From: CAJXVY01 sp965657575
Lineage (GTDB): Bacteria > Actinomycetota > Actinomycetes > Actinomycetales > Microbacteriaceae
NCBI GenBank assembly: GCA_965657575.1
Contig: CBFHOK010000007.1
Location: forward strand, 1 to 60,583
Reading direction: 5' to 3'
Length of the DNA: 60,583 nt
Shown: positions 15,170 to 22,719 of the stretch, piece by piece
Layout of the letters: each line of letters opens with the position of its first letter
Numbering within the stretch: position 1 is the first letter of the stretch
Notes under the pieces: generated by a model
What the model was told of the DNA's origin: nothing
What the model saw: the letters and a program-made list of their open reading frames with translations, nothing else
The model's database searches: none
Program-made: the position numbers and the translations under genes

Positions 15170-15932
15170 ACATAAACTCCCGCCAATTCCCAAGAAGCGG
15201 GAAAAGAATCTGGCTTTATGGGCGGTGGCGTTCATCCTCGCGCCACTTTTTAGGTTGTTTTTCAATACTGTTCCACAAGGAATTGAAAACCTTCCCAAAA
15301 AAGGCCCCTATATCCTGGTCAGTAATCACACCAGCTATGCAGACCCCTTGGCCATGGCATATTTCATCTTTGTTCAGCTGGGCAGGGCCCCACACTTCCT
15401 AGCCAAAGAAAGCCTTTTCAGAATTCCTGTTTTCGGCAGATTGCTGCCTTATTTGGGCCAGGTTCCGATATACCGTCAAGGCAGGTCTAATCAAGACTCT
15501 CTGAGTGCCGCTAAGGCCTATTTGGCCGCTGGTCACACAATCATTATGTTCCCAGAGGGAACACTAACCAGAGATCCTGATTACTGGCCCATGAGAGGCA
15601 GGTCTGGAGCAATCCGACTGGCTATTGAAAGCGGGGTTTCGGTGTATCCGGTTGCTCATCACGGAGTTGAAAAGGTCTTACCTAGATACAGCAAAAATTT
15701 CCGTCCCTCTCCTTTCAAAAAGGTGGTTATCCAAATTGGGGAACAAATAGATCTCTCGGGTTTTGAAGCAAGTGATGGGCCCGCAAAGATGGCTGAAGCC
15801 ACCGAGATAGTCATGCAGGCAATCACCGATGAGCTTAGAAAGATACGCTCTGGAGAGCCACCAGCCAAGCGCTGGGACCCAAAGGAGAGCGGTCAGGCAG
15901 CGTATGGAAACTATCGGAAGAAGAAAAAGTGA
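15156..15932 (+). CDS. plsC: 1-acyl-sn-glycerol-3-phosphate acyltransferase
   Basis: A 258-residue PlsC-family protein with the HX4D catalytic motif NHTSYADP (about residues 54-61), the second block FPEGTLTRD and an N-terminal hydrophobic segment (ALWAVAFILAPLFRLFF) that anchors it in the membrane. It acylates lysophosphatidic acid in phospholipid synthesis; the gene for the preceding glycerol-phosphate supply, gpsA, follows with a 4-base overlap. The ATG at 15156 overlaps the murA end. The C terminus is basic (NYRKKKK). Confidence 0.88.
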   Translation: MPEREHKLPPIPKKREKNLALWAVAFILAPLFRLFFNTVPQGIENLPKKGPYILVSNHTSYADPLAMAYFIFVQLGRAPHFLAKESLFRIPVFGRLLPYLGQVPIYRQGRSNQDSLSAAKAYLAAGHTIIMFPEGTLTRDPDYWPMRGRSGAIRLAIESGVSVYPVAHHGVEKVLPRYSKNFRPSPFKKVVIQIGEQIDLSGFEASDGPAKMAEATEIVMQAITDELRKIRSGEPPAKRWDPKESGQAAYGNYRKKKK

Positions 15933-16924
15933 ATTTAGCCGTCATCGGGGCCGGTAGCTGGGGAACCACCTATGCAAAGATTTTGGCCGACAGCGGGCAT
16001 CAGGTGACACTGTATTCGCGCAGGACTGAGCTTGCCGATGAGATAAACACTCACCGACGAAATTCAGACTATCTGCCGGGTATTACGCTTCCTGAATCGA
16101 TAACCGCTACCAGTGATTTGCAATCTGCGCTTGCCGATGCCGAACAAATTTATTTGGCAATACCCTCGAATACCTTGCGTGAGTTTTTAGTTGAGTCCCG
16201 CAGCATGTTTGGCGATGCGCTGATAGTTAGTTTGATGAAGGGTTTGGAGTCTCAAACCCAAAAGCGAATGAGTGAGGTAATCGCTGAGGTTGCTGAGGTG
16301 GATATCAATCGTGTTGTGGTTGTGAGTGGTCCTAACTTGGCTTTGGAGATTGCTCAGGGTCAACCGGCTGCCAGTGTTGCGGCATGTTCAAACATTGATA
16401 ACGCGATGAGTGTTGCAAAGGCTTCATCGAATGAGTACTTCACGGTGTTTGCAAACGAGGATGTGATCGGAACAGAGTTGGGCGGTGTTTTGAAAAACCT
16501 CATAGCACTCGCTCTTGGAATCGTTAGCGGTGTCGGTCACGGGCAAAACACTAAAGCCAGCATTTTGACCAGAGGACTCAGTGAGATAACCAGATTTGCT
16601 GTTGCACTGGGAGCGAGGCGCCGAACGATGTATGGGTTGGCGGGTCTAGGTGACCTGGTTGCAACCGGTGAATCCAATCTGTCAAGGAATCATCGTGCCG
16701 GGGAGATGCTGGGTAAGGGCTATTCCAAGCGAGAGGTTTTGAAGCTGATGCGACAGACCGCAGAGGGTTTATCCTCGGTTCAGCCGGTGTTGAGCCTGGC
16801 TGGCGAACATAATCTGTCATTGCCCATCATCGAGCAGCTGAGTCAGGTAATCGATGGGAAGATGCCGGTCGCGGAGTTCGGCAATAAACTGACCCACGAA
16901 ACCGAAGAGGCGGAAATCGAATGA
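15929..16924 (+). CDS. gpsA: Glycerol-3-phosphate dehydrogenase [NAD(P)+]
   Basis: A 331-residue enzyme that reduces dihydroxyacetone phosphate to sn-glycerol-3-phosphate. It starts with the nucleotide loop LAVIGAGSWGTTYAKI, then YLAIPSN, VVSGPNLALEIAQGQPAA, the catalytic GVLKNLIALALGI (Lys) and GLGDLVATGESNLSRNH. The GTG start overlaps plsC (GTGA), and the stop overlaps the ddl ATG. The length is standard. Confidence 0.95.
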   Translation: MNLAVIGAGSWGTTYAKILADSGHQVTLYSRRTELADEINTHRRNSDYLPGITLPESITATSDLQSALADAEQIYLAIPSNTLREFLVESRSMFGDALIVSLMKGLESQTQKRMSEVIAEVAEVDINRVVVVSGPNLALEIAQGQPAASVAACSNIDNAMSVAKASSNEYFTVFANEDVIGTELGGVLKNLIALALGIVSGVGHGQNTKASILTRGLSEITRFAVALGARRRTMYGLAGLGDLVATGESNLSRNHRAGEMLGKGYSKREVLKLMRQTAEGLSSVQPVLSLAGEHNLSLPIIEQLSQVIDGKMPVAEFGNKLTHETEEAEIE

Positions 16925-17970
16925 GGGTCTTGGTTATTTGCGGAGGGGAATCTTCCGAGCACAGCGTTTCGCTGGTAACGACCAGAGCAGTATTAGAAGC
17001 AATTGACCCTGAGCACGAGGTAATTGTCGTTGGCATCACTCCTGAGGGAAAACACATCCTGCTTCCAGAAATTCAAGATTGGACTCTTGCCGAGTCACCA
17101 AAACTTGAAGACAACGATTTAGAGATTTTGTGGCCATTGGGTGGCGGAGAGCTTGCTTATTTTGAATACCGAGAATTAATTCCGATCGGTGAGATTGATG
17201 TCTGTCTACCACTGCTGCATGGAGACAATGGCGAGGATGGTTCAATTCAGGGATTGTTGCAGCTTTGCCATATTCCATTTATTGGAAACGGAATTTCTGC
17301 ATCAGCTGTTGCGATGGATAAGCAGCTCACTAAAAACCTTGCCAGGCAGGCAGGAATTCCAGTTTGTGATGAGCAGATAGTTGATCACAACGAATTTCTA
17401 GACAATCCTGAGCAAAGCTTTCACAGCGTTGCCGAAAACTTAAACTACCCGGTTGTAGTCAAACCAGCCAGAAGTGGTTCCAGCGTTGGGGTGAGCGTTG
17501 CTGAGAACGGGTCTGAGTTATTGAGGGCAATCAGGGACGCGTTTGAGCAAGATGAGAAGGTGCTTATCGAGCCACGGCTTATCGGCAGAGAGCTAGAAAT
17601 TGCAGTTCTAGAAGACCTCGATGGTCAGTTGTTGACCTCCAGTGCTGGTGAAATCACCGTCGGTGGTGGTGGCATCTATGATTACCAGGCGAAGTATTTG
17701 TCCGATGCGGCAAAGCTATCTATTCCAGCAGATCTAACCGAAGAGCAATTAGCGACAGGTCAGGAGCTATCCAAAAAAGCCTTTAGGGCGCTGGGTTGTT
17801 CAGGGCTTGCCAGGGTTGATTTCTTTCTAACTGATGACGGATGGGTGCTTAGCGAGGTAAACACCATGCCTGGCTTTACACCGATTTCGATGTATCCAAA
17901 GCTCTGGGAGGAATCCGGAATGGACTACCGAGAGCTAATTGCTAAATTGATTGAGCTAGCTATTCGATAA
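16921..17970 (+). CDS. ddl: D-alanine--D-alanine ligase
   Basis: A 349-residue ATP-grasp ligase making the D-Ala-D-Ala dipeptide of peptidoglycan. It has the start RVLVICGGESSEHSVSL, LHGDNGEDGSIQGLL, ATP-binding VVKPARSGSSVGVS, ARVDFFLTD and the metal-binding EVNTMPGFTPISMYPKLW. The ATG overlaps gpsA by 4 bases. Its last 11 bases overlap the convergent DUF3515 gene. It is the last gene of the leuC-ddl operon. Confidence 0.95.
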   Translation: MRVLVICGGESSEHSVSLVTTRAVLEAIDPEHEVIVVGITPEGKHILLPEIQDWTLAESPKLEDNDLEILWPLGGGELAYFEYRELIPIGEIDVCLPLLHGDNGEDGSIQGLLQLCHIPFIGNGISASAVAMDKQLTKNLARQAGIPVCDEQIVDHNEFLDNPEQSFHSVAENLNYPVVVKPARSGSSVGVSVAENGSELLRAIRDAFEQDEKVLIEPRLIGRELEIAVLEDLDGQLLTSSAGEITVGGGGIYDYQAKYLSDAAKLSIPADLTEEQLATGQELSKKAFRALGCSGLARVDFFLTDDGWVLSEVNTMPGFTPISMYPKLWEESGMDYRELIAKLIELAIR

Positions 17971-18397
17971 CGGTGCAGAACTTTGTGGCCTGAACCACAG
18001 AAATCGCTGGGGCGAGTTCTTCGAGTGTTGTGATCCCACTTGCTTGTTCTGAATCAACGATTATTTCTGTTGCTGGGTCACGACCAAATGTCACAAACCT
18101 AAAACTCGGGGCTTGTGAGTCATCAACCAGCCAGTCAACCCCACCTGCTGTCACGCAAGGTAGCAGTGACGCCTCAACTGGCTCGAGCCCGCATCTGTAG
18201 ATAATTGCCGTTGGGTCACCCCAGGCTGCGGTTGCCTGAGCGTTTGTGTATTTTCGCTCGTGTGGACCAATCTCATCTGGAACCCTCACAGATATCTCCG
18301 CACATGCCGGATTGTTTGCATCATCGGCAGCCTCCAGCGAAACCAGAGGAGTGCAAGCGGTGAGAAACAATATTGGCAACAGAAGCAAAATTTTCAT
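17960..18397 (-). CDS. DUF3515 family lipoprotein
   Basis: A 145-residue lipoprotein with signal MKILLLLPILFLTAC and predicted lipidated Cys15. The mature part contains a conserved cysteine pattern (ACAEI, YRCGLEP, LLPCVTAGG, KFCTV) and AAWGDPTAIIYRCG, the hallmark of the actinobacterial DUF3515 family often found near ddl and thiL. Its function is unknown; it is presumably anchored on the outer membrane face. There is no ribosome site at a usable distance; a TAACCT -10 box ends 7 bases before the ATG, so the mRNA is probably leaderless. Confidence 0.85.
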   Translation of the reverse strand: MKILLLLPILFLTACTPLVSLEAADDANNPACAEISVRVPDEIGPHERKYTNAQATAAWGDPTAIIYRCGLEPVEASLLPCVTAGGVDWLVDDSQAPSFRFVTFGRDPATEIIVDSEQASGITTLEELAPAISVVQATKFCTVIE

Positions 18398-18404
18398 CTG
18401 AAAC

Positions 18405-18414
18405 AGGTTACCTT
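18405..18414. promoter_or_regulatory. Overlapping divergent -10 boxes of the DUF3515 gene and thiL
   Basis: Within a 24-base gap between two start codons, AGGTTACCTT holds TAACCT on the minus strand (18405-18410) and TACCTT on the plus strand (18409-18414). Each ends exactly 7 bases before its start codon, the geometry of leaderless promoters. The boxes share two bases, so polymerase could not open both at once. Confidence 0.5.
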
Positions 18415-18421
18415 TGAATGC

Positions 18422-19387
18422 GTGCCAACAATCTATGAATTAGGTGAAAAAGAATCACTAAAGCGCGCCCTGAATAAACTCAAACCCTCAGCCAATGCAG
18501 TCATCGGTAGCGGTGATGATGCAGCGCTTCTCTCTGCAGAGAGCGGAAGTTATCTGGTCAGCACCGACACGATGATTGAAAACCATGACTACCGATTGGA
18601 TTTTTCATCCGCTTTCGACCTCGGCTGGAAGGCCATCGCCACAAACTATTCAGATATTGCAGCGATGGGTGGAATTCCAACAGCAGCTGTTGTTGCAGTA
18701 AGTGTCGCTGCGGAGACCGAGATTGATTGGTTGATTGGTTTTGTTGAGGGTTTGCAATCGGCATGTCATTCCCTGGCGCCGGGCTCCAGCGTAGTTGGTG
18801 GCGATTTAGCAACTGCCGAGAATGGTTTTATCTCAGTCACCGCCTTTGGGGACATGCAAGGCCTAAGTCCTGTCAAAAGAGACGGTGCGAGTGAGGGAGA
18901 CGGGGTCTATGTTGCAGGGACCTTGGGAAAGGCCGCTGCTGGGTTGGCTCTACTGCACCATCCAGACGAGCAGTTTGCCCGAAGCTACGACGAGTTTGTG
19001 AATATCCAACTGAGGCCAAATCCTCCAATTGAACTAGGTGCCGTTGCCAGCAAATCCAATGCTTCGGCGATGATGGATATCAGCGATGGCTTGTCATCTG
19101 ATGCCTATCGCTTAGCCGAGGCAAGTGGTGTGACAATCGACATTGATTCGTCTTCGTTGCTTGGCTTCCAGGCTGTGTTGGAACAGGCCGCACAGAGCAT
19201 TGATACCGACACTCTTCCCTGGGTATTACACGGTGGCGAAGATCACTCCCTGCTGGTTACTTTTCCTAGAGATGCGGAAATTCCAAGGGGTTTCAAAAAA
19301 ATTGGCACCTGCAAAAAATTCACAACACCGTTGCTGTTGGATGGTAAACCGCTAGAACCCTCAGGCTGGGATTCGGTCAGGGGCTAG
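18422..19387 (+). CDS. thiL: Thiamine-monophosphate kinase
   Basis: A 321-residue AIR-synthase-fold kinase that makes thiamine diphosphate from thiamine monophosphate. It shows the Mg-binding GSGDDAALL, STDTMIENHDYRLD, ATNYSDIAAMGG, AMMDISDGLSSDAYRLAE and the C-terminal LHGGEDHSLLVTF. The GTG at 18422 (PTIYELGEKE) gives the family start and length; in-frame codons further up are inside the divergent DUF3515 gene. No ribosome site precedes it; a TACCTT -10 box 7 bases upstream suggests leaderless translation. It ends 11 bases before the convergent dapD. Confidence 0.92.
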   Translation: MPTIYELGEKESLKRALNKLKPSANAVIGSGDDAALLSAESGSYLVSTDTMIENHDYRLDFSSAFDLGWKAIATNYSDIAAMGGIPTAAVVAVSVAAETEIDWLIGFVEGLQSACHSLAPGSSVVGGDLATAENGFISVTAFGDMQGLSPVKRDGASEGDGVYVAGTLGKAAAGLALLHHPDEQFARSYDEFVNIQLRPNPPIELGAVASKSNASAMMDISDGLSSDAYRLAEASGVTIDIDSSSLLGFQAVLEQAAQSIDTDTLPWVLHGGEDHSLLVTFPRDAEIPRGFKKIGTCKKFTTPLLLDGKPLEPSGWDSVRG

Positions 19388-19398
19388 TTCATCAAAGG

Positions 19399-20346
19399 CT
19401 AGTGCAGCAGGCTGTTTAGGGTAACTCCGGCACCCTCTCTGGCCAGAGCTTCAACAGCACCGGTCTGAGAGTTTCTTCTAAACAGCAGATTGTTTTTACC
19501 GCTCAATTCGCTGGCTTTGACCTGCTGAGTCCCGTCATCGGCAATCAGTGACAGTTTTGTTCCGGCAGTCAAATACAAACCCGCCTCCAAAACGCAGTCG
19601 TCACCAAGTGAGATACCAAGACCACTGTTTGCACCGAGCAGACTTCTTTTTCCAATAGAGATCTTGTGCTTTCCACCACCGCTGAGGGTTCCCATTATTG
19701 ATGCCCCACCGCCGATGTCGCTTCCATCGCCAACGACTACACCCTGGGATATGCGACCCTCGACCATTGATGTGCCGAGTGTGCCGGCGTTGAAGTTCAC
19801 AAACCCCTCGTGCATTACAACTGTCCCGGGTGCAAGGTGTGCTCCAAGTCGAATCCTGGAGGCATCTCCAATTCTCACCTTTTCCGGTGTTACGTAATCA
19901 ACCATTCTTGGAAACTTGTCCATGTTGATTACAAAAACACCCTCTTTTTTGAACTCCGCAAGCTTGTTTTGATAAACCTGGTTTGTAACCGGACCGCGGT
20001 TGGTGAAAACAACATTTGGAAGATTTGCGAATAAACCATCAAGGTTTATTGAATTGGGGGTTACCAGGCAGTGGGAGAGTAGGTGCAATCTGAGGTATGC
20101 ATCAGAAACACTTGTTACTGGAAGTGTCAGATCAATTTCAGTTCTGATCGGTTTGGTCTGAACCTCCCTGAGTTTGTCCTCATAGCTCATCCCCTCAATC
20201 GCGGCGGGTGCAAACCACTGGCTGTCATCGCCCGGCGCAGGGCCAAGTTTTGGCTCTGGATACCAGGTGTCCAAGATTTCACCCGATCGGTCAAAAGTTG
20301 CAAGTCCGTGGCCCCAGGCCATTGAATCAATGTGTTCACTAGTCAT
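19399..20346 (-). CDS. dapD: Tetrahydrodipicolinate N-succinyltransferase, actinobacterial type
   Basis: A 315-residue protein of the mycobacterial DapD group: start AWGHGLATFDRSGEILDTWYP, then a left-handed beta-helix with hexapeptide-type turns (RIRLGAHLAPGTVVMHEGFVN, GTSMVEGRISQGVVVGDGSDIGGGASIMGTLSGGG). It succinylates tetrahydrodipicolinate in the diaminopimelate/lysine pathway. The ATG at 20346 is the best match to the family start; ATG codons at 20355 or further upstream would enter the divergent dapE. A TAAAGT box (plus 20357-20362) ends 10 bases upstream. The partner enzyme DapE is encoded divergently across 34 bases. Confidence 0.93.
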   Translation of the reverse strand: MTSEHIDSMAWGHGLATFDRSGEILDTWYPEPKLGPAPGDDSQWFAPAAIEGMSYEDKLREVQTKPIRTEIDLTLPVTSVSDAYLRLHLLSHCLVTPNSINLDGLFANLPNVVFTNRGPVTNQVYQNKLAEFKKEGVFVINMDKFPRMVDYVTPEKVRIGDASRIRLGAHLAPGTVVMHEGFVNFNAGTLGTSMVEGRISQGVVVGDGSDIGGGASIMGTLSGGGKHKISIGKRSLLGANSGLGISLGDDCVLEAGLYLTAGTKLSLIADDGTQQVKASELSGKNNLLFRRNSQTGAVEALAREGAGVTLNSLLH

Positions 20347-20356
20347 AACTGCCATA

Positions 20357-20373
20357 ACTTTACAGGCTACGCT
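20357..20373. promoter_or_regulatory. Back-to-back -10 boxes of dapD (-) and dapE (+)
   Basis: In the 34-base divergent gap TAAAGT on the minus strand (20357-20362) ends 10 bases before dapD, and TACGCT on the plus strand (20368-20373) ends 7 bases before the dapE ATG. Only 5 bases lie between the boxes. dapE has no ribosome site, so its transcript is probably leaderless. Confidence 0.45.
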
Positions 20374-20380
20374 TGAAATC

Positions 20381-21454
20381 ATGAATTCACTCGATTTGAG
20401 CCAGTCGCTAGCTGAACTAACAATCGATGTCTGCAATATCGAAAGTGTTAGCGGTGATGAGAAAACTCTTGCCGACCTAGTAGAAAACTCTCTGAAGCTT
20501 GATCACCTTGAGGTAATACGAGATGGAAACGCAGTGATTGCCAAAACAAACCTCGGTCGTAAAAAAAGAATCATTTTGGCAGGGCATCTGGACACGGTTC
20601 CAGTTGCTGAAAACCTTCCAGCACAGCTTATGCATTTCGAACGCGAACAGGTTGTCTGGGGCAGGGGTTCGGTGGATATGAAAGGCGGGGTTGCAGTTTT
20701 TTTGAAACTGGCCGCGGAGCTTAGGGAGCCAAAATACGACCTGACCTGGATTTTTTATGACCAGGAAGAAGTAGAGAGCGAGAAAAACGGGCTGGGAAGG
20801 ATTGCCAAAAACCAACCAGAGCTGCTTGAGGGCGATTTTGCAATCCTCGGTGAACCAAGTAGCGCCCAGCTCGAAGGCGGTTGTAATGGAAGTTTGCGAA
20901 TAGAAATCTCCACCAAGGGTAAAAAGGCTCACTCAGCAAGGCCCTGGATGGGTTCTAACGCAATTCATTCGATGTCAGAGGTACTTAACCGTCTAACGGC
21001 TTATGAGCCTACAGAGGTCAACGTAGAGGGTTTGGACTATCGAGAGAGCTTGAATGCCGTTGGTATTTCTGGTGGGGTTGCTAATAATGTGATCCCTGAC
21101 TGGGCAACTGTGACGGTCAATTACAGATTCGCACCAGACAAAACCCTGCCGCAGGCAATTGAATACCTAGAGCAATACTTCGATGGATTTTCCTTTATTG
21201 TCACCGATCAGGCTGCCGCTGCAAGACCGGGCTTAGATCTTCCAGAGGTGCAGGAGTTTATTGAGCTGCTGGGGGTTGAGCCAAGAGCCAAATACGGTTG
21301 GACTGATGTGGCGCGGTTCAGCGAGCTGGGGATTCCGGCTGTGAATTTTGGACCTGGAAACCCATCAAAAGCACACGCTGATGACGAGTCGGTGCCGGTT
21401 GGTCACTTGCAGGATTGCTATGAAGCATTAAACCAGTGGCTAAGCGGGGCTTAA
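20381..21454 (+). CDS. dapE: Succinyl-diaminopimelate desuccinylase
   Basis: A 357-residue M20 family metallohydrolase. It has LAGHLDTVP (metal-binding His and catalytic Asp), RGSVDMKGGVAVF, YDQEEVESEKNGLG (catalytic and metal Glu), LGEPSSAQLEGGCNGSLR and a C-terminal NFGPGNPSKAHADDE with the last ligand His. It removes succinate from succinyl-diaminopimelate. The ATG at 20381 was chosen because the frame upstream lies in dapD and homology begins here. Its stop overlaps the promoter of the DUF3117 gene. Confidence 0.93.
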   Translation: MNSLDLSQSLAELTIDVCNIESVSGDEKTLADLVENSLKLDHLEVIRDGNAVIAKTNLGRKKRIILAGHLDTVPVAENLPAQLMHFEREQVVWGRGSVDMKGGVAVFLKLAAELREPKYDLTWIFYDQEEVESEKNGLGRIAKNQPELLEGDFAILGEPSSAQLEGGCNGSLRIEISTKGKKAHSARPWMGSNAIHSMSEVLNRLTAYEPTEVNVEGLDYRESLNAVGISGGVANNVIPDWATVTVNYRFAPDKTLPQAIEYLEQYFDGFSFIVTDQAAAARPGLDLPEVQEFIELLGVEPRAKYGWTDVARFSELGIPAVNFGPGNPSKAHADDESVPVGHLQDCYEALNQWLSGA

Positions 21455-21479
21455 CATCTGAGCAATTAGGTGGGATAAT
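21451..21479 (+). promoter_or_regulatory. Strong sigma-70-type promoter of the DUF3117 gene
   Basis: TTAACA (21451-21456) and GATAAT (21474-21479) are separated by 17 bases and each match the consensus at five of six positions. This is the best promoter in the window. Its -35 overlaps the dapE stop codon. The expected start near 21486 leaves a leader of about 24 bases that carries the ribosome site AAGGAG. Confidence 0.75.
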
Positions 21480-21509
21480 AAAAGGCTGTTGCAACTATAA
21501 GGAGTTTTC

Positions 21510-21683
21510 ATGGCAGCGATGAAACCACGCACGGGTGACGGTCCAATGGAAGCAGAACGCGAGCCCAGAGGACTTATCGTGCTGCGTGTTCCGCTGGAGG
21601 GTGGCGGCCGATTGGTCGTGTCAGTCAACGACGAAGAAGCCGCAAGTCTTCATGAAGTTCTAGAGGGAGTCCTCAAGAAATAG
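21510..21683 (+). CDS. DUF3117 protein (57 residues)
   Basis: A tiny conserved actinobacterial protein beginning MAAMKPRTGDGPMEAE and continuing with RGLIVLRVPLEGGGRLVVSV and a short C-terminal helix ending VLKK. This is the full DUF3117 family length. Function unknown; the strong promoter and AAGGAG ribosome site suggest high expression. It has its own transcription unit, and its last 11 bases overlap the convergent O-methyltransferase gene. In mycobacteria the family also lies near dapE (from memory), supporting conserved order. Confidence 0.92.
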   Translation: MAAMKPRTGDGPMEAEREPRGLIVLRVPLEGGGRLVVSVNDEEAASLHEVLEGVLKK

Positions 21684-22308
21684 AGCGCTTGCTCGCTAGC
21701 AGTAAACCATCTCCAACCATCGATACGGTGGAGAGGAATATGTCACTATCTCTAAACGATCTAACCGCTGAGCGGAAATTGGCAGTTGCCTCATCCCTGA
21801 TGGCTGGGTCTGGAACACGGTCTCTATAGAGGGCGTGAGCGAATGCCACCACACCGCCCGGGCGCAAAAGCCTTGATGCTGAGTGCAGGTGGTCATCAAT
21901 GTCTTGATCTTCGGCGTCAATAAAAACTAAGTCGTATGCTGCGTCAGCCATGTTTGCCATCACTCTGTGAGCATCTCCGGATATCGCTCTGACTCTCGAT
22001 GAGTCATACCCGGCCTCTTGGAAAGATTCTTTGGCAACGTTTTGATATTCAGGCTCTGAATCAATTGTTGTCAGGATTAACTTTTCGCTTCCCTCCAATA
22101 ACCACAAGGAGCTAACACCGGCTCCAGTTCCGGCTTCAACTGCGGTTTTAGCGCCTATAGCAGAGACAATGAATGCTAATTGAGCGCCTGTCGCCGGGGT
22201 GATGGTTTCAACCCCTAATTGTTCGGCGCGAAAACGTGCTTGCCTGATGTGTTCTGGCTCGGTTGCAAAATCCTCTGCAAACTTCCAGCTGGAGACTTTA
22301 TCGATCAT
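21673..22308 (-). CDS. O-methyltransferase (class I, catechol-type)
   Basis: A 211-residue SAM-dependent enzyme of the Methyltransf_3 family. It has ITPATGAQLAFIVSAIG, motif I AVEAGTGAGVSSLWLLEG, LTTIDSEPEYQNVAKESF, and VFIDAEDQDIDDHLHSASRLLRPGGVVAF. These proteins methylate small catechols or related hydroxyls; the substrate here is unknown. No good ribosome site; a TATGCT box (plus 22318-22323) ends 9 bases before the ATG. It is divergent from tatB. Confidence 0.85.
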   Translation of the reverse strand: MIDKVSSWKFAEDFATEPEHIRQARFRAEQLGVETITPATGAQLAFIVSAIGAKTAVEAGTGAGVSSLWLLEGSEKLILTTIDSEPEYQNVAKESFQEAGYDSSRVRAISGDAHRVMANMADAAYDLVFIDAEDQDIDDHLHSASRLLRPGGVVAFAHALYRDRVPDPAIRDEATANFRSAVRSFRDSDIFLSTVSMVGDGLLLASKRSIS

Positions 22309-22317
22309 GGTCAGATA

Positions 22318-22360
22318 AGCATAATTGGCAATTCTGAAAAAGTTGGCTTTGAGTTATAAC
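22318..22360. promoter_or_regulatory. Divergent promoters of the O-methyltransferase (-) and tatB (+)
   Basis: On the minus strand TATGCT (22318-22323) ends 9 bases before the methyltransferase start. On the plus strand TATAAC (22355-22360), with a weak -35 TTCTGA (22332-22337) at 17-base spacing, ends 8 bases before the tatB ATG, consistent with a leaderless transcript. Confidence 0.5.
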
Positions 22361-22368
22361 CTTGAACC

Positions 22369-22719
22369 ATGTTTGGTCTAAGCGGCGAGAAGCTATTACT
22401 CATAGGTTTGATTGCCGTGTTTGTTCTGGGTCCTGAGCGATTGCCCGTTTATGCTGCCCGTTTTGCTCAGTGGATAAAGCGAACAAAGGTCTGGCTGGAT
22501 GGAGCTCAGGATAGGGCGAAGCAGGAGCTTGGCGAGGATTTCCAAGACGTTGACTGGAAAAAAATGGATCCAAGACAATACGATCCACGCAGGATTATTC
22601 GTGATGCGCTGAGTGATTCGCCTGAGACGCAGGTGGCTGCGCCAACGATTGCAACAGCCAGTCAAATCGTTAGGCTCGAACGTGGCGAGATGCCTCCGTT
22701 TGATTCTGAGGCAACCTAG
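22369..22719 (+). CDS. tatB: Sec-independent (Tat) translocase subunit TatB
   Basis: A 116-residue TatA/B-type protein: short N-terminal membrane helix (KLLLIGLIAVFVLGPERLPVYA) with the conserved GPERLP hinge, then an amphipathic helix and a charged tail with KKMDPRQYDPRRIIRDAL, the actinobacterial TatB feature. It helps export folded proteins with twin-arginine signals. Its stop overlaps the convergent aldehyde dehydrogenase by 4 bases. In many actinobacteria sigE, its anti-sigma gene and sometimes htrA lie between the O-methyltransferase and tatB; here they are absent. Confidence 0.9.
   Translation: MFGLSGEKLLLIGLIAVFVLGPERLPVYAARFAQWIKRTKVWLDGAQDRAKQELGEDFQDVDWKKMDPRQYDPRRIIRDALSDSPETQVAAPTIATASQIVRLERGEMPPFDSEAT

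Noticed and set aside
18398..18421. TPP riboswitch before thiL
   Set aside because: Only 24 bases separate thiL from the divergent gene; there is no room for the aptamer and no matching conserved sequence.
20477..20932. 151-codon minus-strand open frame inside dapE
   Set aside because: The dapE reading shows intact M20 motifs; the antisense protein has no domain-like features or ribosome site.
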